Source: a virus
Length of the DNA: 64,000 nt
Strand: one strand, 5' to 3'
Virus record (IMG/VR): IMGVR_UViG_3300020312_000068
Location: 1 to 64,000 of that record
The notes below the pieces were generated by a model. The model had not been told where the DNA came from and searched no databases. It saw only the letters and a program-made list of their open reading frames with translations. The position numbers and the translations under genes were made by a program. Shown in pieces: positions 37,001 through 51,848 of this stretch. Every line of letters begins with the position of its first letter. Position 1 is the first letter of the stretch.

Positions 37001-40000
37001 ACTACGGAATTTATGGTGGGGAATATGGATATCTTTATAACCCAAGAAGGTTACGTTTCCTTTTAGGAGATAACGTTAGTGATAATGCCACTAACTCAGA
37101 ATTAAACCCAACTAGACATTCTCCTATTCTTGGATGGGCATTTGACGGTCATCCAATATACGGTCCTTATGCTTATGTTGATAGAGAGAATAAGAATCCA
37201 TATAATCAGCTAACTCAGATGAGAAGCTCTTATAGGGTAAAATCTAGTAGAGATGCTTTGATTACTGGTCTAACTGACCAAATGGGTAAGTATATTGAAG
37301 ATTATGAGTATATCGAAGGATCAGGTGATCTTGATCAATATAATGGAAGATATTGCGTAACCCCAGAATACCCTGGTGGTGTATATGCTTATTTCTGTAC
37401 ACTAGATGGTTCTACAGGTAATCCTAAGTTCCCATACTTTGTTGGTCCTGAGTTCTATTCACAGGCAGATAGTATTAACTGGAAGGGTAATGGACTACAG
37501 AGGAACTTCACAGAAGATGCTTCAAGATATAAGCGTCCCTACATCTATACTGATACATCTATTGTTAGGAGAAAGGAATTAGGCGATCCTGTTGAATATG
37601 TTCTTGCTATGGAGGATGCTACAACTCCTTTAGTGCTAGAGAGTGATGATGGTGATGGAACAGATATTGAGTTTATTGGATTTGTTGATATTGGTATTGG
37701 TTACTATGACTACTTCCCAACTATTAAAGGTGGTGCTGTAGATTCATTATTTGTTTCTGCTACTAATAGGTATTTCTCATCTGGTTTAGATACTTATCTT
37801 ATCGAAGGTGCTGGATTTAACTATAAAGTCAATGATAGACTTATATTTGATGAAACAGGTACTGGTGGATCAGGTATATCTGCTAGAATCTCACGTATTA
37901 CTGGTGCTGCTGTTAATACCTTATCATATTCAGTGGATTCTACTACTGATGTCATAACTGGAACTATGGGAACAGCAGATGCCCATTATATCAAACCAGG
38001 TGAAGGTATAGACATCTCTATTGGTAATAACTTAATTACAAGAGATATCAAGACTAAGGTTATTACAACCAATAATGTTGATGTATATCACTTTAAGTAT
38101 TTTGATTTAACAAACTTCTACATCAGTTCTCCAGGTAGAATAGTACAAGCTAATTTAACCATTACTGGTGGTGAGAGTTATACTAATGGTACATATAATG
38201 GTGTCATCCTAACTGGTGGTAGTGGAACAAATGCTTCTGCCAATATTACAGTTAGTGGTAATGAAGTCACAGCAGTCTCTATACAGAATCAAGGTAAGAA
38301 TTATGTAGATGGAGATGAGTTAACATGTGCTGCCACTGCTATAGGTGGTACTGGTAAAAACTTTAAAGTTGATATAGGTAACGTACTTAAGACAGGTGGT
38401 ATATCACAAGGATACTGGACATTCTTTGCTGGTAGTGGTGGAGTACCTGGTACATACACTAAAGTACCTCTTAAGAACGCTTCTACGTCCTCTGGAGAGG
38501 GTGCTGAGTTCACTATAGTCGTTGCTGCTGGTGGTGGAGTAGAATCCGTAACAGTAACTAAGGAAGGTAGTGGATATTACCCTGGTGAGCAATTAGATCC
38601 TGTAGATTCTGATATTGGTGGATGTACTGGATTCTATCTAACACCTAATGCTGTTAATCAAGAATTTACTGGTAGAGGAAGTGCTTCTCACCAGTTGAGT
38701 GTTGGTGATGAGATTGTTGTCACAGGAACTAACCCATCTGACTATGATGGAACTCATATTGTATCTGGATATACGACTGAAAGAAGATTCCAGTTTAAGA
38801 AACCAGTAGGAATCATTACAGATACTGCTATAGCAACGACTACTGAAGTTTTCGTCAAAGAAGCGAAATTAGATCTTATTAATGGTCATCAATACAGGTT
38901 TGATACCACAGATGCTTCTAATGCTGGTAAGAGACTTGAATTTACCTTTGATAAAGAGAATACTAATGTATTCACATATAAGAATGTAACTGATGTTGAA
39001 AATGACCCTCAAACTGGTCAACAACAGTCTATCACTATATCTCTAGATGATGTTCCAGGAACATTATTCTATTTTGATATTAATGGTATTAATGGTGGAG
39101 CAGGTAGTTACCTCAGTGTAGTAAATGACCCATATTTGGGATCTAATACTATTGTAACTACTCCTAGTACTACATCAATGACATTTACCCTGGCAAGAGA
39201 ACCAGAAGGTAATTACAACACAACTAATACACTATCATACGCAACTAACTCAATATTCCCTGCTGGTGGTATTGCTGCTATTAACATTGGTGACCCAGGC
39301 AGAAACTACTCTACTATTCCTAAATTTACTGGGGTAGAACGTGCTGGTGCTGGTGCTACTGCTCAATGTACAATATCAGGTGTAGTTGAGGATATCGCTG
39401 TACTTGAAGCAGGAGTTGACTATAATGGAAGTAACCCACCTGTCATTGTTTGTTCAATGCCAGATTTCCTTGATCTAACTCTAGAACAGGTCTTTGGTAC
39501 CTTTACTGTTGGTGATATTGTTATATCTCAAACTACTCTTGGTACTGATACTGCTCGTGGTAGGGTTATCTCATGGGATGCTAATACCTCTACATTAAGA
39601 GTACAACCACTTCGCAACAATTTACAAGGTACAGCAAATCGTGGTTTCATTATGTTTACCACAGGTAATGCTAATACTAATAAGATTTTCTCTAGTTCAA
39701 ACCAAGCTGTAATTGCTGCTATAGGTGGTACCCAGGCGCAGGTTGCTGCTGTTGTTCCTTCAACTGGTCCTGAAACTGGACAGATACAGACTATTGCTGT
39801 TAACAACGGTGGAAGTAACTATAGGACTGCTCCAACTGTTTATATTGATGATCCTTGGTATGGTGGTGTACTTACTGTAAGTATTAACAGTCAGAATACA
39901 TCTGCTAACTTTACTCCTGGTACATACACTGGTGTAACACAAGAATCTGTTGCTCCTACTGGTGGAGATAACTCTGAATTTACTATTGTTATTGATAGCA

Positions 40001-43000
40001 ACCAAGATGTAGCATCAGCAACTGTAACTACTGGTGGTAATGCTTATGCTCTTGGTGATTTAATCACTATTAATGGTGAGAAGATCACTGGTGGTGGATC
40101 TGCTGATGACTTTGTACTTAAAGTAGAGTCATTGACATTTGTTAGAAAGGCAGTTACATCTACTACTATTAATGCTTCTATTGATGAGGTAATTGTAACT
40201 AACTCTGGTTCAGGTTATCTATCTGCTCCTGAAGTTGAGATATCTGGTGGTACTGGAATTAATGCTTCTCTGAGAGCAGAGATCATTGATGAGACTGTTA
40301 AGAAAGTTATTATAGAAAATGCTGGAACTAAATTCCAAAATCCACCTATCATAACCATTAAACAAAATTTAGGAACAGGTGCTTCTATCCTATTGAAGTC
40401 TACTGATTTGGGTAAGGTTATCAATTTGGGTGGTGATAATATTACTTACAACTACTCACATGATAGAACCCTCAAACCTGCCGTTAACACGACTTATAAC
40501 TTACAACTCACAAGAACTCAAATCGTTGACTTCTTCACTGTTACGGATGGAGGATTCTCCTTCGTTACTAAGCCAACCATCGAGCTCGTTGGTGGAGGTG
40601 GAAGCGGTGCAGTTCTGGATGCTGTTATTGATAACGAAGTTATTCAGGGTATTGAGGTAATCAATCCAGGTAAGGGATATTCATCTACTCCTGCTGTACA
40701 GGCAAAGATGACTCATTCCTTTGTACCTTTACAGTCTAATAGTACTCTTAACTTCCCATATAACACTAAGATTCCTACAGGAACAAAAGTTAAGTTAGTT
40801 GAGGTAGATGGTGGTTTACCAGCTCCTTTACTAGAGAATACTACTTATTATGCTGTTGCTCAAACTATTGCTAATGGTTTAGCAGATAACCAGATTAAGT
40901 TGGCATCTACCTTTAGTGATTCACAAGGTGTTAACCCAACTACTATTACAATCTCTGGTGTACCTACCATTGGACCAGGTGGAACATCCACATTTAATTT
41001 AACTACAACTGACCTAGGTGATAGTATAACTGTTACCATGAAACCAGCAACATTCTCTGTTGGTGAGAAACTATATCAAGGTACTTCTACCGATTCATTC
41101 TCTGCTGTAGGTACAGTCAAGAACTGGGATTCTAAAGGTAGGATTCTCTCTGTTGAAATTGAGCAAGGTGAGTTCTTAGCAGGACAACCTGTATTTGGTT
41201 TACAGACTAAAGCATTTGGTGAAATCCATGAATTTGATAGAGCATTAGCGAACTTTACAGTATCTCCTATTGCTACTGCTACTGCTGAGTTCAAGAGAAC
41301 CACTGGTATTCTTGATCTTAATGAACAGCGTTTATATGACTCTGATAGGTATCAGGAGTTCTCATATGTTGTTAATTCACCTGTTAATGTTAAAGAGTGG
41401 AAGAATCAGTTTAAGACATCTGCTCACCCAGCTGGATTTAAGGTATTAGGTACTCAAATAATTTCACAATCTACCTTTAAGAGGTATCGTAGGAAGTCTT
41501 ATCTGAACTTATCTAACCCAGACCTAGCAGGTTGGTGGGAACCAAGAGAGGGTGATGAGGATCAGTCATTCAATGGTACAACATACTTTACTCCGAAGCC
41601 ATCTGCTTCTAACTCTGGTAAGTTGTCTAGAATTGAGAACTTCTTCTTAGGTAAACCAGATTATACTGCTCTTGTTCCAACTAATGTTCAGATTAGTGGT
41701 AAGCAGCTATTGGATGTTAGAAAGATTCTAAGTGCTGTTGTAGATAAGTTTGATAAGATACAAGATAGAACAGTTACCTTCGATGGGTCTAGTTCTTCTA
41801 TAGTTTCGACAGCTAATAACCAGTTTACTATAACCAACCATGGTTTCATTACTGGTCAAAAGATTAATTATAGTGTACTCTCTGATAGGTATCAGGATGC
41901 TAGAAATCTAATAGTTGCTAATATTGATTATATTGTAGATACCACTTCTGATTGGTTAGAAGCACAATATCCTGCTTTAACAGATGGTACTAAACCAGAT
42001 TATGACAAGGCTAAGTGTTCTAGAGATATTAGGTTCTGTGTTGTTAACTGGACTAATGACTTACGTTATGGTGGTAACTCATTCTCATGGGATGTTGTAG
42101 ATCAGTATATTGGCGGTGTTGGTGTATTAGGTAATAAGTATGCTGATGCTAAGTTCCTTATCCTTAAGAATAAGCAATTAATTGCTGAGGAAGCACTAGG
42201 TATGATGAAGGTGGATTACCCTGCTTTCAGTGTACATAATGGTTCTGATCAAGATTGTTACGATGATATCATCGATGTATTAGAAGCAATCTGCTATAAC
42301 ATGACATATGGTGGTAACAGTGAAGTATATGATGGTGCCAAGTATTATGTTGATGGTAACCATGTTGATTCTGTAGAAACTGAAGTTAACGTCTGTTTCA
42401 ACCATGCTAGAGACCTTGCTATCAAGGTAATGCAGAACTATCCTCTGACACTAGCACATTCTACTCAGCAGCAGTTCTTTGACAGTACAATAACATTTGA
42501 TACTGATGGTTTTATTGATAATAAGGTTGCTGATGCTAGAACTTTAATCCTTGCTAATAAGAATCAGATTGCTGAGACTGCTGTAGACAGGATGGAGACA
42601 CAATATCCTTCTCATGCTGTTACTGGTGGTAGGATTGAGTGTGAATATGATATTAGAGACTTTATCGACGTAATGGTCGAGAACCTTGCTCGTGGTGGTA
42701 ATGATGGTGTCTGGGATGCTGCAAACTACTATGTAACAGGTGGATTTGTTATTGGCGAAGAAGCTGAATCAGCATATGCCTTTGAACAAGCAAAATTAAT
42801 CACACATCTTGTTTTACAGAATAAGACAGTATCTGATATGACAGGTCAGGTAATTGATAATAGTATTACTGTTGATCCTCCTGATGATAAGTGTACTGCT
42901 GTACAGGCAACTGTAACTACTTTATATGATATCGTTATTAATGCTATTACTACACCTCTGGATCATCAGAATGTAACTAGGACTGCTAAGACTGGTGGTA

Positions 43001-46000
43001 ATAGAGGAGCATGTTCTTTAGTTGAGTCTGCTCTTACTACTCAAATGGCAATCATTACTACTGCCATAGCAAATGACAATATGAATCATGTTGTTAGGAC
43101 TGAACCAGCAAATGCCATATATCATATTGCTGGAGAGGAGACTGAGACTATTGCTGCTATTCAGTATGCTAGAGATCTATGTAAACAGGCAGTACAGAAT
43201 CTACTTCCTAACGCAGATTCAACAATTACTGAAGATACTACACCTAAGTGTACTGATGTACAGGCTTCTATTGATACTCTTGCTGAGATTATATGGAAAG
43301 GTATTGATAATCCATCAAGTATACCTGAAAGAAACGTTGGAACATATCCTAATGTAAGAACTGGTGCTCCCGTTGCTGGTTATACCATACATGGTGCTAC
43401 TAATGCTGTTTATCTACCTGCTTCGGGTCTATTCACTGTAACTGTAGCAAATCATGGATTTGAATTAGGTGAGTACGTACAGTTTGAAGATGAAACCTTC
43501 ATACTTACATGTGCTTATGATAATCATGCTACAGAGCATAAGTATCCAAGATCAACTGACCCTGCTAGTGGTAAGTGGTTGGAAATTCTTCAGATTACTA
43601 AGAATACATTCACAGTTAACGTTGGTATAAGCACCGATACATCTGTTCATAAGTATGTTTCTGCTACAGGTGTCCACACCTTTGTAAGTGGTGTCACAAA
43701 TGCTATATCAGATGGTACTAGCCAGTATACGGCTGCCTCTGGTACTACCTATGATCCCGCAACTGGAGATATGGTCATCAATATTGGTGCTCATAGTCTT
43801 ACAACTGCTAATACCATTACCATTGCTAATAGTGGAATAGTATTCACTTGTGATAAGGACAATCATGCTACTAACCATGCTTATCCTCGTGCTACTGACC
43901 CTGTAAGTGGTAAGACTCTTAATATCAGTGCTGTTGCTGCGAATACAATTACTGTTAATGTAACTCCTGCTACTAAGGTTAGAAAACAGATTCAAGATTC
44001 TGACAATTACTATGTAATTAAGGTTGATGATAATAATATTAAACTTGCTCAGTCTAAAGCATATGCTTCTGCTGGATATCCAGTAGAGTTAACTGGTCTA
44101 TCCACTTCTAATCAGCATAAACTCAGACTTAGATTTGATGGTGAGACTACTGACTTCCAGACCAGATATAGGGATGCTGCGGTATCACCAATTAATAAGA
44201 ATATGCTTATGGTTTCTATTAATGGTATTATCCAGAACCCTGAGTCATATAGTTTGAGTGGTAGTACAATTACATTCAGTGAAGCTCCTAAAGAGGATTC
44301 TGAGTGTATCATAATGTACTATAAGAGAAATGATATTTCTACAAACTTCCAGTTAGATCAGTTTGGTGATGTTATTGCTACTCTTGATACAGCAGATGGT
44401 CTTTATCAAGGTTCAGGATATACTCCTGGTACATATAGCGGTGTATCTTTAATCAATAAGAGAGGTAACACTGGTACTGGAGCAACTGGTAATATTACAG
44501 TCACGAATGTTCTTGAGGGTGCTACTCACAACGTCAATAACCAGTATGCTGATGCTCGTGTATTGATCAATAATAATGCTGAGATAATTGCTGATATTGC
44601 TGTTGGTCTACTTAACAAGTATGGTACTCCTACTGATAATAGAGTAGCAGATGGGGCAAACCTAATTCTCATGAACAAGGATTTCATTGCTAAGGAAGCA
44701 GTGGAGAGAATGCATAATGATATACCTTACACTATACCTTCAAGTAGAGAGTTAGATGCTTACAACTTACTACAAGGAAATAGAGAGTTTCTAGCATGGG
44801 AAGCATATCATTTATTCAGTACTATTGATTATCCTGGATATACTCATGCTCAAGGATATACACCTCAAGATTGTGTAGATGATGTTCTTGATATCATAGA
44901 TGCTGTATCATTTAACTTAGTACATGGTGCTAATAACAAGGTATATGATGCTGCTTATTTCTACACTGGTGCTTATGAGAGTGGTAGTGTTATTGCTGGT
45001 GAGGAGCAACAAACTCTTGCTGTTATAGGTCAGTTAAGGAACTTGATGTATAAGGTTGTGACTAATGAGTTAGTTACAGTTGGTGGAAGTCATGGATATA
45101 CTCAGTATACAGAAGATACTACTTATATCTTTGATGGTTGTGTCACAGTTAAGAACACTATTAACACCTTATTGACTATCATCGAGACTGCTATTAATAC
45201 TGACTTAATGGTACATGTCACTAAGACAGAACCTACTCTATTTGTTGAACCAACAGGAGATAGTCAGGACTGTGTAGATGATGTCGTTGACTGCTTAGAA
45301 GCTATTGCTATTAACATGAAGTTTGGTGGTAATAGTGAGGTATATGATGCTGCTAAGTATTACGTTGATGGTGCTCACGTTGCTGGTGAAGAGATTCATA
45401 CCATCTATGCTTTCCGTGAAGCAAATAAGATAGCACAAGAAGTCATTAAGCAAAATGCTGTTACTGTACAAGGTACACATGGTCTTACTCAGAAATATGA
45501 TGGTGGTTTAACAAGACTATCTGGTAATCCTTGTGCTACTGTATGTTCTACAGTTGATACTCTTTGGAATATCATTGAAGTAGCAGTTAATACTAATTCT
45601 ATGAGTACGTTCACTAGAACTGCTCCTACTGGATTTACTGTTCCTGGTCTTGGTCCTAGCCAATGTAAGGCAGATACTGTTGATGTTCTACAAGCAGTTG
45701 GTGTCAATATAGCATTCGGTGGAAACCACATATTATACGATACTATCAATATGTACTTCGTTGGAAACCATGTTTCTGGTGAAGAGACAGAGACTAAGTA
45801 CGTATTTGAAGAAGCACGTCAAATGGTGCTTAAAGCAATTAATAATGAATCTTTCGATACATATGACCATCTAAATCTTACCGATAAGCAACAGTTTAAG
45901 GATACTTCTATTACAGCGTATTCTACAACTCAGACTGCTTCATTCACTCCTACAGCAGCAACTTATACACAAGCTAATGGTCTACTAGAATTAACCATTG

Positions 46001-49000
46001 GATCACACACTTTAACGGTTGGTAGTCGCATACAGATTGCTGATGGTTCATTGAAGTTTAAGTGTGCTATGGATGATAGCATAACTCATCATGCTTATCC
46101 TAGATCTACTGATTTCGCATTCGGTAAATCTATTCCTATTACAGCAGTAACAGGTACAACAATTACTGTTAACGTAGGAAGTACACCTCAGGTTCTTTTC
46201 AACGTCACTGACGGGTCATATGACCCCACTACAGGTCATTTAGACCTACAGATAGTAAATACCAGTTTCACTCCAACTGCGGGTAGTTACGTTCCTTCTA
46301 CAGGACTAATGACCCTTAATATTGGTTCTCATAGTTTGATAAAAGGTGAGCATGTATTACTCGCTCCTGGTTCACAGATATTTACCTGTGATATGGATGA
46401 GGATTCTACTGATCATGCCTATCCTAGACTTACAGATCCAGTTTATAACAAACCAATTAAGATTGAGGATGTATCTGGTAATAACATAGTATTGGATGTA
46501 GGTAAATCACCTCAGGTTACTCATGATGTAACTAATGCCCAGTATACTCCTAATACTGGTATCATGAACTTGACTATTGGTAACCATTTACTCAAAGTAG
46601 GTCAAACTGTAAAACTTAGTGGATTAACATTCCAGTGTAATCAGGATCAGTATAGTGGTGATCATGTATATCCTAGATCTACTATTGAAACACATACAGC
46701 TACCAATGCTTCCTTTAATACACAAACAGGTATTGTTACTATAACCGTCAATTTCCATGGAATGAGAGATGGTGATTGGGTTAAGTTAGATGATGGTGCT
46801 CTCACATTTACATGTACACAAGGTGGTGGTACACATGCTTATCCTCGTCCTTCAGATCCTATATCTGGCAAGTGGGTACAAGTATCTAATACAACCGCAA
46901 CTACATTTGATATTCAGTGCTTAGAGAACGTTCCATGTACTAATGCTACTGTTCATTCATTCCACACAGCAGCTACTGATGGAATTAAACAGAAGAAGGA
47001 TAGGGCATATAACAATGCTGTAGAAATTCTAGCAGTTACTGATACAACTATAAACGTTAATGTCGGTATCTCTTCTAACACCACAACTCATAGATGGAAG
47101 CCTGGATTTACTGCTACTGCTGGTGTTATTAGTGGTGGTGATCATACTCATACTTGGAAGTCTTCTAAGGCAAATTCAGTCATATTACCTCATGGATTTA
47201 GACCTCAGAGAATACTAACTGTAGAGACTGCTGCTTATAATCCTACTACAGGTATTATGACATTGACTGTACCTGATCATAATCTAACTTCTACTGATGA
47301 GATTAAGATTAAGGATGATTCATTATCATTTACATGTACTCATGGTGCTGGTACTAAGACATATCCTAGGGCATCTGATCCAGTAAGTCAGAAGTGGATT
47401 ACTGTAGGAAATATCACTAGAGATACATTTACAGTACAGGTTTTAGATTCTACACCTTCTACTAACGTAACTGCTCATACATTCGTATCTGCTCTTGCTG
47501 ATGGTATCACTGTTAAAGGACAGACTATCAAACTTGCTGATGGTTCTATCACAATGACTTGTGATATGGATGATCACTTTACTGACCATGCTTATCCAAG
47601 AACAGGAACTATAACACATACAGTTACTGATGCTAGTTACAATCCAACAACAGGTATATTAACATCTACTATTAATGATCATGGAATGGTTTCTGGAGAC
47701 TTCGTTAAGTTCGCAGATGATTCATTAACCTTTACTTGTACTGAAGGTGCTGGTAATCATACGTATCCAAGATCAACAGACCCTGTAAGTGGTGCTTGGT
47801 TAGAGATAAGTAACGTCACTTCTAATACATTTGATGTACAGGTTCTTGATGCTCTACCTTCAACTAATACTACAGTCCATACATTCGTAAGTGCCACTTC
47901 AGGTGGTGTCACACAAAAGATTGACAGAGCATATGATACAGCACTTCAGATTGTTGAAGCAACTCCTGATCGTATTACTCTTGATGTAGGTAAGACCCCA
48001 ACGGTTACTCATACTCCAACAGCTGCTACTTACAATGCTGCTGCTGGTACTATGGAAGTCACCATTGGTGCTCATAAGTTAAGAACTGGTACTACAGTTA
48101 AGATGCTAGAAGGTGCTGTTACCTTCACATGTGATGAGGATGCTGATGCTTCTAACCATGCTTATCCTAGATCTATCGTTGATGGACACCAGGCAAGTGC
48201 TGTTGCTTATAACCCAACAACAGGTGTAATGAGTGTAACCAGCAATGGACATGGATTACGCAATGGTGATTGGATCAAGTTAGCTAAGGATAGCTTCAAG
48301 TTTACATGTACTCATGGTGATTCTGGTAATCACACATACCCTAGAGTAACTGATCCATTCTATGATAAGTGGATTCAGGTAAGTAATGCTTCTAATAACG
48401 CATTTGATGTACAAGTTCTAGCAACTCAACCATCTACGAATACTACAACTCATACTTGGGTATCTCCTACAGGAATGACACCTACTGATGCTTCTTATAG
48501 TGGCACAACAGGTATTATGACCTTGACTGTTTCTGGTCATGGTATGGAAAATGGTGATATGGTTAAACTTGACGATGGTGCTATAACATTCAAGTGTGAC
48601 TATGGATCAGGTGTTCATACATGGCAAGGTGGTGTTGCTAACAACGCTGTAAGTGATAACTTAGGGCAACAATATAACGTAAGTAATGCTGATTACAATC
48701 CAACTCTCGGTACATTAGTATTGACTATTGGTAGTCACTCACTGACAACTTCCAATACTGTACAGATCGTTTCTGGATCATTAACATTCAGTTGTGACGC
48801 AGACTCTCATGCTACTAACCACACATATCCAAGAGCAACAGACCCTGCTAATGGTGCTACACTCGCTATTACTGATGTAGATGTAACAACAATTACAGTT
48901 AATGTTGGATTAGCAGAGGGATCTGGTACTGCTTATCCTAGAGGAACTAGAGCAGAATATACTGCTGCTGGTGGATCTACATACGATCCTGCTACAGGTT

Positions 49001-51825
49001 TAATGGTTGTTACAACAACTGTCAACCATGCTATTAATGTTGGTGATGAGGTTTTATTTGACGACGGTGCTATAACATTCAGTTGTAACTTTGGTGGTGC
49101 TTCAGGTGCTGCTGCTCAGAAGTCATACCCACGTAATACTGACTATGCTAGTGGTAAGTGGTTAAAGGTTCATGCTAAGACTGCTAATACATTTACTGTA
49201 CAGGTATTAGATACAATACCTTCTACTAACACTGATGCTCATACATTTGTATCTGGTGTTACTAATGCTATCAATGTAAGAGACCCTCTAAGTGGTAGAT
49301 TCGTTGAGATCTTTAATGTAACACAACATACTTTCGATATTCAAGTCTTAGATACTATTCCTTCTAGCATATCTTCTAATCATACATTTGCTTCTGCTGT
49401 ATCTAACTCTATTCAGAGAGCAGAAATTAGAGCGAAGCGTGACAGATCATTCGATCATGCTGTTAATATTTCAGCGGTGTCTGCTACTACTATTACATTA
49501 GATGTTGGTATATCTTCTCATGTATCTCCACATCAGTTTGTATCTGCTCTAGCTGATAGTATCATTACTGGTGGAAACCATGCTCATAAGTTTAAGAGTG
49601 CTTCAGCAGGTGCTGTAATAACAGGTGGATCATATAACCACACATTCTTAAGTGCTGATTCTGGTGCTGTCTTGAATGGACAGTGGGGATGTACTCATGT
49701 ACAGGCTTCTGTAGATACTTTGATGGATCTAGCATATACCGCTATACATCAGGGTAACTTCAGTGGAATTACAAGAACGGTAGGTCAGTGTGGTGACGGT
49801 TATGAAACTGCACCAACTATATCTGTAAGTGGTGGTACACCTACTACTGCTGGTACTCTTGTTCCAATATTATCTGACGAAGGATATATCAAGAAGATTG
49901 ATCTTATCGCAACAGGAGCTGGATACAACAATGTACCTACTGTAAAGATTACATCTAATACTGGTTCAGGTGCTACTGCCACTGCTGCTGTTGCTGCTGG
50001 TGCTCTTACTGGTATTACCGTAACTGAGGCTGGATTTGGATATGATGATGTAACAGTTGAAATCATTAAGAACGCTGCTGATACTATTACAACTACAGCT
50101 ACTGCTTTTGCTACTGTTGGAAGATACTTAGAAAGGATTGATGTACAAACTACAGGTAAAGGATATAATTCTGCCCCTGCTGTATCAATTAGTGGTGGTA
50201 CACCTGCTACTGCTGCTAGTGGTGGTCTTAGCAGACTAACTGGAGCAGTAACAGATGTTGCTCTCGTTTCTGGTGGAGATGGATATCAAGATACTGATGT
50301 ATTAGGTGCTAATGCTGCTGATATTGGTGGTACAGTCACAAATTCCTTCCAGGTTGAAGTTGACACAGTAACCTTTAATGGAGTTACTACACAGTTTGCT
50401 GCTACTGTTGGTGGTACTGGATATAACCTACCTGCTAATGATAGATTCTTATTATTCTTGAACTCTACTATACAGAAGGTTTCTACTTCTTACACATATA
50501 CAGGCACACCATCTACTATTACCTTCTTGGAAGCTCCTAAGGGTAATATGGACTTCTACTGCTTCTATGTTGGACAGTTACAGGATATGGATGATCTTTC
50601 ACCATACTTTAATGGAACTAGAAAGACATTTATCCTTAAGAAGAATGATCAACCATTCTCACTTGAATCTGATTCAACAGAAGTTGTAACAGCAAATAAT
50701 ATTGTTATGTTCTTGAATGGAATATATCAGGAACCTGAAGTTGCCTTTACTCTTAATGGTTCTATCCTTGAGTTTAGTGAGGCACCTAGATCAGGTACTG
50801 ACGTATCAATTCTAATCTATACTGGATCTAATCTTGATATAGTAACTGAAGATACTTACAACTGTATTGACCCTGGTGATTTACTACAGATTGAGTCCGA
50901 GGGAGACATACGTACACTTGCTACTGTTGCTAGTTCCTCCTCATTAGATACATATGAGTATACAGGACTACGACCAACTGTTGCTGAGTTTACTGCTGTA
51001 ATTTCTGGTGGTAAGGTCGTTGACGTGATTATCACTAATCCAGGTTCTAATTATGAAGTTGCTCCATACCTACTATTCAATGGTGGTGGTGGAACTGGTG
51101 CTTTCGCACAGACTGAAATATCTGTAGGTAGTGGTCAAGTTATAGCGGTAACCAATCTAGAGGGTGGATCCGATTATAATACTGTTCCTTCTGCTACAGC
51201 ATATCATCCTATAGCACTTGAAAGAACACAGAGGGATAGGGCAATATCTAATGTCAACTTCTTGTATACAACTCATTTGGATGCTTCTTTAACAGCAACT
51301 GATACTACAGTTAATGTTCTTAATGCTTATTATAATGCTGGAATTGGATTCCCATCCCAGGGTGAGATATTAATTCCATATTGGAATGCTGTTGAATCTG
51401 TATGGGGTGCTGAAAGAATCCTATATGGTTCTGTTGATTACTCAACTAACCAGTTTACAGTTACTACCAATGGTAGAGGACATCAAGATACGGGTCCATC
51501 GTTAGGTGTTGGACACGTTATCAATGTTGAAACTGGAACTTATTCCTCTGTGATTAAGAGTGGTGATGCTTGGACTAATGGTATCCAGACTTCCTATAAA
51601 ATGAGTGAGGTTACTGCTACTATGGCTGCTAACCACAATCGTGAAACTGGTGAGGAAGTATACATTCAATTCTTATCTGGTACTGTTTCTGGTACAGATT
51701 TAGATGGAACTTATAAGATAAAGAAAACGGGAGCAACGACCTTCACGGTTGAGATCCCAGTAGCACTAGCTGTTAGTGGACAGAATCTACAGATTCTTCC
51801 AACAGTTCGTGTCTACACCGTATAA
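34078..51825 (+). CDS. Giant modular virion protein (5915 aa), in gp7 position
   Basis: One uninterrupted frame of 17.7 kb. The N-terminus ([38 protein letters not shown]) and [20 protein letters not shown] match the cyanophage baseplate protein that follows gp6. Then come GSGY-type beta modules (~res. 654-930, 1724-2204, 5234-5417), a YHYH-like domain ([27 protein letters not shown]; ~1005-1125), alpha-helical repeats (~2600-2960, ~3480-3950), and beta repeats with a YPR motif (14 copies, ~3150-5030). T4 gp7 is only 1032 residues, so homology beyond the N-terminus is unproven. It probably builds the baseplate periphery and a large appendage. The minus frames inside are shadows. Confidence 0.75.
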   Translation: MPVEQSSWKVASWVTPSTQVTGDLIDSTVSPESRSRISDRIEEQIPQFIREDYGDFVTFLKYYYKGLELKGNPVDIVQNIDEYYNIDKLNELVEKTTSSSGITSTTTTIDVANTRDFPSEGLVMIDDEIIYYSSKSQTQLKGCTRGFHATTKVGTLKEFTFTSSIAASHDFGADVINLNNLLPLFLLQRFRDQFSASFPSKFAEGIQQSSVTKRLKDFYAAKGTSRSFKYLIRVLFGVESTIQYPKERIFKPSDAFYTVREVIRATAISGNPVELTGEVLYQANDPNDPNVNDARIYVKSVVEVFTEDGKIYELDVDTENGAGTFTTPYKSILTEDVSSNLDEDVISVDSTIGWPEKNSSFRVNNEIIEYTDKTVTQFLGCTRARQNTTNAPHIAGSEVSSSFEIYGYSNRDQTKISLKVYGGTRGVELVSGGRYYLQDSKVTTPAAPGFDSLDPLWDSFVYNVKKLVNATGAVLDAPNNDGSVVVTISTDQDHFFKRDDIVTILNAPEDVYNSQFRVLGVGSNQSFQILLPSTPIAGVNQTFLCAREFAKSTSSDTSIRTKVENTPSDVQNVYRSSENAIIASPGIPGHEIGPFGAGDLDPGNQRYLKRIPLTTITKSIKTATPVGQVGIGVNGVPFFSYKSENTKLYGGVKSITVINPGDGYDITNPPIVEFEPIWRAGTNFNLNQRIRNSLGYRYKNIGSGKSAELGSEPTHTNANLVQDGSCIWQYEGISAEATVSVSGRVYAINVTNGGSGYTSVPTVSITGGGGTTQASATATVTNGVVNAISVTAEGTGYTSAPTVTITGGGGIDATATAVVRGGLTAEGITITNPGSNYDTRPFVTLISGSGAVAYPSIVNGRIVSIILTFGGSNYYGPPDVVITGDGVGAVAFATIDGSTQTVTSVTVTNGGIGYTAGKTFVNIVYPGSGATFQVELPILTENTAATPEELGVTTNELVAPKTADLNNGVSIKGANYGIYGGEYGYLYNPRRLRFLLGDNVSDNATNSELNPTRHSPILGWAFDGHPIYGPYAYVDRENKNPYNQLTQMRSSYRVKSSRDALITGLTDQMGKYIEDYEYIEGSGDLDQYNGRYCVTPEYPGGVYAYFCTLDGSTGNPKFPYFVGPEFYSQADSINWKGNGLQRNFTEDASRYKRPYIYTDTSIVRRKELGDPVEYVLAMEDATTPLVLESDDGDGTDIEFIGFVDIGIGYYDYFPTIKGGAVDSLFVSATNRYFSSGLDTYLIEGAGFNYKVNDRLIFDETGTGGSGISARISRITGAAVNTLSYSVDSTTDVITGTMGTADAHYIKPGEGIDISIGNNLITRDIKTKVITTNNVDVYHFKYFDLTNFYISSPGRIVQANLTITGGESYTNGTYNGVILTGGSGTNASANITVSGNEVTAVSIQNQGKNYVDGDELTCAATAIGGTGKNFKVDIGNVLKTGGISQGYWTFFAGSGGVPGTYTKVPLKNASTSSGEGAEFTIVVAAGGGVESVTVTKEGSGYYPGEQLDPVDSDIGGCTGFYLTPNAVNQEFTGRGSASHQLSVGDEIVVTGTNPSDYDGTHIVSGYTTERRFQFKKPVGIITDTAIATTTEVFVKEAKLDLINGHQYRFDTTDASNAGKRLEFTFDKENTNVFTYKNVTDVENDPQTGQQQSITISLDDVPGTLFYFDINGINGGAGSYLSVVNDPYLGSNTIVTTPSTTSMTFTLAREPEGNYNTTNTLSYATNSIFPAGGIAAINIGDPGRNYSTIPKFTGVERAGAGATAQCTISGVVEDIAVLEAGVDYNGSNPPVIVCSMPDFLDLTLEQVFGTFTVGDIVISQTTLGTDTARGRVISWDANTSTLRVQPLRNNLQGTANRGFIMFTTGNANTNKIFSSSNQAVIAAIGGTQAQVAAVVPSTGPETGQIQTIAVNNGGSNYRTAPTVYIDDPWYGGVLTVSINSQNTSANFTPGTYTGVTQESVAPTGGDNSEFTIVIDSNQDVASATVTTGGNAYALGDLITINGEKITGGGSADDFVLKVESLTFVRKAVTSTTINASIDEVIVTNSGSGYLSAPEVEISGGTGINASLRAEIIDETVKKVIIENAGTKFQNPPIITIKQNLGTGASILLKSTDLGKVINLGGDNITYNYSHDRTLKPAVNTTYNLQLTRTQIVDFFTVTDGGFSFVTKPTIELVGGGGSGAVLDAVIDNEVIQGIEVINPGKGYSSTPAVQAKMTHSFVPLQSNSTLNFPYNTKIPTGTKVKLVEVDGGLPAPLLENTTYYAVAQTIANGLADNQIKLASTFSDSQGVNPTTITISGVPTIGPGGTSTFNLTTTDLGDSITVTMKPATFSVGEKLYQGTSTDSFSAVGTVKNWDSKGRILSVEIEQGEFLAGQPVFGLQTKAFGEIHEFDRALANFTVSPIATATAEFKRTTGILDLNEQRLYDSDRYQEFSYVVNSPVNVKEWKNQFKTSAHPAGFKVLGTQIISQSTFKRYRRKSYLNLSNPDLAGWWEPREGDEDQSFNGTTYFTPKPSASNSGKLSRIENFFLGKPDYTALVPTNVQISGKQLLDVRKILSAVVDKFDKIQDRTVTFDGSSSSIVSTANNQFTITNHGFITGQKINYSVLSDRYQDARNLIVANIDYIVDTTSDWLEAQYPALTDGTKPDYDKAKCSRDIRFCVVNWTNDLRYGGNSFSWDVVDQYIGGVGVLGNKYADAKFLILKNKQLIAEEALGMMKVDYPAFSVHNGSDQDCYDDIIDVLEAICYNMTYGGNSEVYDGAKYYVDGNHVDSVETEVNVCFNHARDLAIKVMQNYPLTLAHSTQQQFFDSTITFDTDGFIDNKVADARTLILANKNQIAETAVDRMETQYPSHAVTGGRIECEYDIRDFIDVMVENLARGGNDGVWDAANYYVTGGFVIGEEAESAYAFEQAKLITHLVLQNKTVSDMTGQVIDNSITVDPPDDKCTAVQATVTTLYDIVINAITTPLDHQNVTRTAKTGGNRGACSLVESALTTQMAIITTAIANDNMNHVVRTEPANAIYHIAGEETETIAAIQYARDLCKQAVQNLLPNADSTITEDTTPKCTDVQASIDTLAEIIWKGIDNPSSIPERNVGTYPNVRTGAPVAGYTIHGATNAVYLPASGLFTVTVANHGFELGEYVQFEDETFILTCAYDNHATEHKYPRSTDPASGKWLEILQITKNTFTVNVGISTDTSVHKYVSATGVHTFVSGVTNAISDGTSQYTAASGTTYDPATGDMVINIGAHSLTTANTITIANSGIVFTCDKDNHATNHAYPRATDPVSGKTLNISAVAANTITVNVTPATKVRKQIQDSDNYYVIKVDDNNIKLAQSKAYASAGYPVELTGLSTSNQHKLRLRFDGETTDFQTRYRDAAVSPINKNMLMVSINGIIQNPESYSLSGSTITFSEAPKEDSECIIMYYKRNDISTNFQLDQFGDVIATLDTADGLYQGSGYTPGTYSGVSLINKRGNTGTGATGNITVTNVLEGATHNVNNQYADARVLINNNAEIIADIAVGLLNKYGTPTDNRVADGANLILMNKDFIAKEAVERMHNDIPYTIPSSRELDAYNLLQGNREFLAWEAYHLFSTIDYPGYTHAQGYTPQDCVDDVLDIIDAVSFNLVHGANNKVYDAAYFYTGAYESGSVIAGEEQQTLAVIGQLRNLMYKVVTNELVTVGGSHGYTQYTEDTTYIFDGCVTVKNTINTLLTIIETAINTDLMVHVTKTEPTLFVEPTGDSQDCVDDVVDCLEAIAINMKFGGNSEVYDAAKYYVDGAHVAGEEIHTIYAFREANKIAQEVIKQNAVTVQGTHGLTQKYDGGLTRLSGNPCATVCSTVDTLWNIIEVAVNTNSMSTFTRTAPTGFTVPGLGPSQCKADTVDVLQAVGVNIAFGGNHILYDTINMYFVGNHVSGEETETKYVFEEARQMVLKAINNESFDTYDHLNLTDKQQFKDTSITAYSTTQTASFTPTAATYTQANGLLELTIGSHTLTVGSRIQIADGSLKFKCAMDDSITHHAYPRSTDFAFGKSIPITAVTGTTITVNVGSTPQVLFNVTDGSYDPTTGHLDLQIVNTSFTPTAGSYVPSTGLMTLNIGSHSLIKGEHVLLAPGSQIFTCDMDEDSTDHAYPRLTDPVYNKPIKIEDVSGNNIVLDVGKSPQVTHDVTNAQYTPNTGIMNLTIGNHLLKVGQTVKLSGLTFQCNQDQYSGDHVYPRSTIETHTATNASFNTQTGIVTITVNFHGMRDGDWVKLDDGALTFTCTQGGGTHAYPRPSDPISGKWVQVSNTTATTFDIQCLENVPCTNATVHSFHTAATDGIKQKKDRAYNNAVEILAVTDTTINVNVGISSNTTTHRWKPGFTATAGVISGGDHTHTWKSSKANSVILPHGFRPQRILTVETAAYNPTTGIMTLTVPDHNLTSTDEIKIKDDSLSFTCTHGAGTKTYPRASDPVSQKWITVGNITRDTFTVQVLDSTPSTNVTAHTFVSALADGITVKGQTIKLADGSITMTCDMDDHFTDHAYPRTGTITHTVTDASYNPTTGILTSTINDHGMVSGDFVKFADDSLTFTCTEGAGNHTYPRSTDPVSGAWLEISNVTSNTFDVQVLDALPSTNTTVHTFVSATSGGVTQKIDRAYDTALQIVEATPDRITLDVGKTPTVTHTPTAATYNAAAGTMEVTIGAHKLRTGTTVKMLEGAVTFTCDEDADASNHAYPRSIVDGHQASAVAYNPTTGVMSVTSNGHGLRNGDWIKLAKDSFKFTCTHGDSGNHTYPRVTDPFYDKWIQVSNASNNAFDVQVLATQPSTNTTTHTWVSPTGMTPTDASYSGTTGIMTLTVSGHGMENGDMVKLDDGAITFKCDYGSGVHTWQGGVANNAVSDNLGQQYNVSNADYNPTLGTLVLTIGSHSLTTSNTVQIVSGSLTFSCDADSHATNHTYPRATDPANGATLAITDVDVTTITVNVGLAEGSGTAYPRGTRAEYTAAGGSTYDPATGLMVVTTTVNHAINVGDEVLFDDGAITFSCNFGGASGAAAQKSYPRNTDYASGKWLKVHAKTANTFTVQVLDTIPSTNTDAHTFVSGVTNAINVRDPLSGRFVEIFNVTQHTFDIQVLDTIPSSISSNHTFASAVSNSIQRAEIRAKRDRSFDHAVNISAVSATTITLDVGISSHVSPHQFVSALADSIITGGNHAHKFKSASAGAVITGGSYNHTFLSADSGAVLNGQWGCTHVQASVDTLMDLAYTAIHQGNFSGITRTVGQCGDGYETAPTISVSGGTPTTAGTLVPILSDEGYIKKIDLIATGAGYNNVPTVKITSNTGSGATATAAVAAGALTGITVTEAGFGYDDVTVEIIKNAADTITTTATAFATVGRYLERIDVQTTGKGYNSAPAVSISGGTPATAASGGLSRLTGAVTDVALVSGGDGYQDTDVLGANAADIGGTVTNSFQVEVDTVTFNGVTTQFAATVGGTGYNLPANDRFLLFLNSTIQKVSTSYTYTGTPSTITFLEAPKGNMDFYCFYVGQLQDMDDLSPYFNGTRKTFILKKNDQPFSLESDSTEVVTANNIVMFLNGIYQEPEVAFTLNGSILEFSEAPRSGTDVSILIYTGSNLDIVTEDTYNCIDPGDLLQIESEGDIRTLATVASSSSLDTYEYTGLRPTVAEFTAVISGGKVVDVIITNPGSNYEVAPYLLFNGGGGTGAFAQTEISVGSGQVIAVTNLEGGSDYNTVPSATAYHPIALERTQRDRAISNVNFLYTTHLDASLTATDTTVNVLNAYYNAGIGFPSQGEILIPYWNAVESVWGAERILYGSVDYSTNQFTVTTNGRGHQDTGPSLGVGHVINVETGTYSSVIKSGDAWTNGIQTSYKMSEVTATMAANHNRETGEEVYIQFLSGTVSGTDLDGTYKIKKTGATTFTVEIPVALAVSGQNLQILPTVRVYTV
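41880..45930 (+). repeat. Helical repeats encoded in the giant gene (two blocks)
   Basis: Units of roughly 115-130 residues recur at about 41880-42960 and 44530-45930. Each combines YADARxLIxxNKxxIAEEA, a QDCVDDVxDVLEAIxxNM helix, [16 protein letters not shown] and a GEExETxxAF helix. Copies are diverged, so the duplication is not recent. The two blocks are separated by two beta YPR units at 43360-43990. Confidence 0.7.
43360..49680 (+). repeat. YPR beta-module repeats encoded in the giant gene
   Basis: A module with GSHSLTxGNTVxIxxGSLTF, [19 protein letters not shown] and ITVNVG recurs: 14 YPR motifs, two at 43360-43990 and the rest at 45940-49300, plus one degenerate HTW copy near 48600. 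Some copies alternate a long form with Asp-His and a short form with GxGTHTYPR. Confidence 0.75.
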
Positions 51826-51828
51826 ATA
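51821..51828 (+). promoter_or_regulatory. T4-type late promoter octamer TATAAATA
   Basis: TATAAATA covers the stop codon region of the giant gene and lies 20 nt before ATG 51849 of gp8. Confidence 0.75.
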
Positions 51829-51848
51829 ACCTATAAAGCCCTTGTCTG

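Noticed and set aside
43360-49680. Regular repeats that could suggest a CRISPR or tandem DNA repeat
   Set aside because: Repeats are protein-level, diverged in DNA, of ~200-300 nt and in one continuous frame, with no spacers of constant size.
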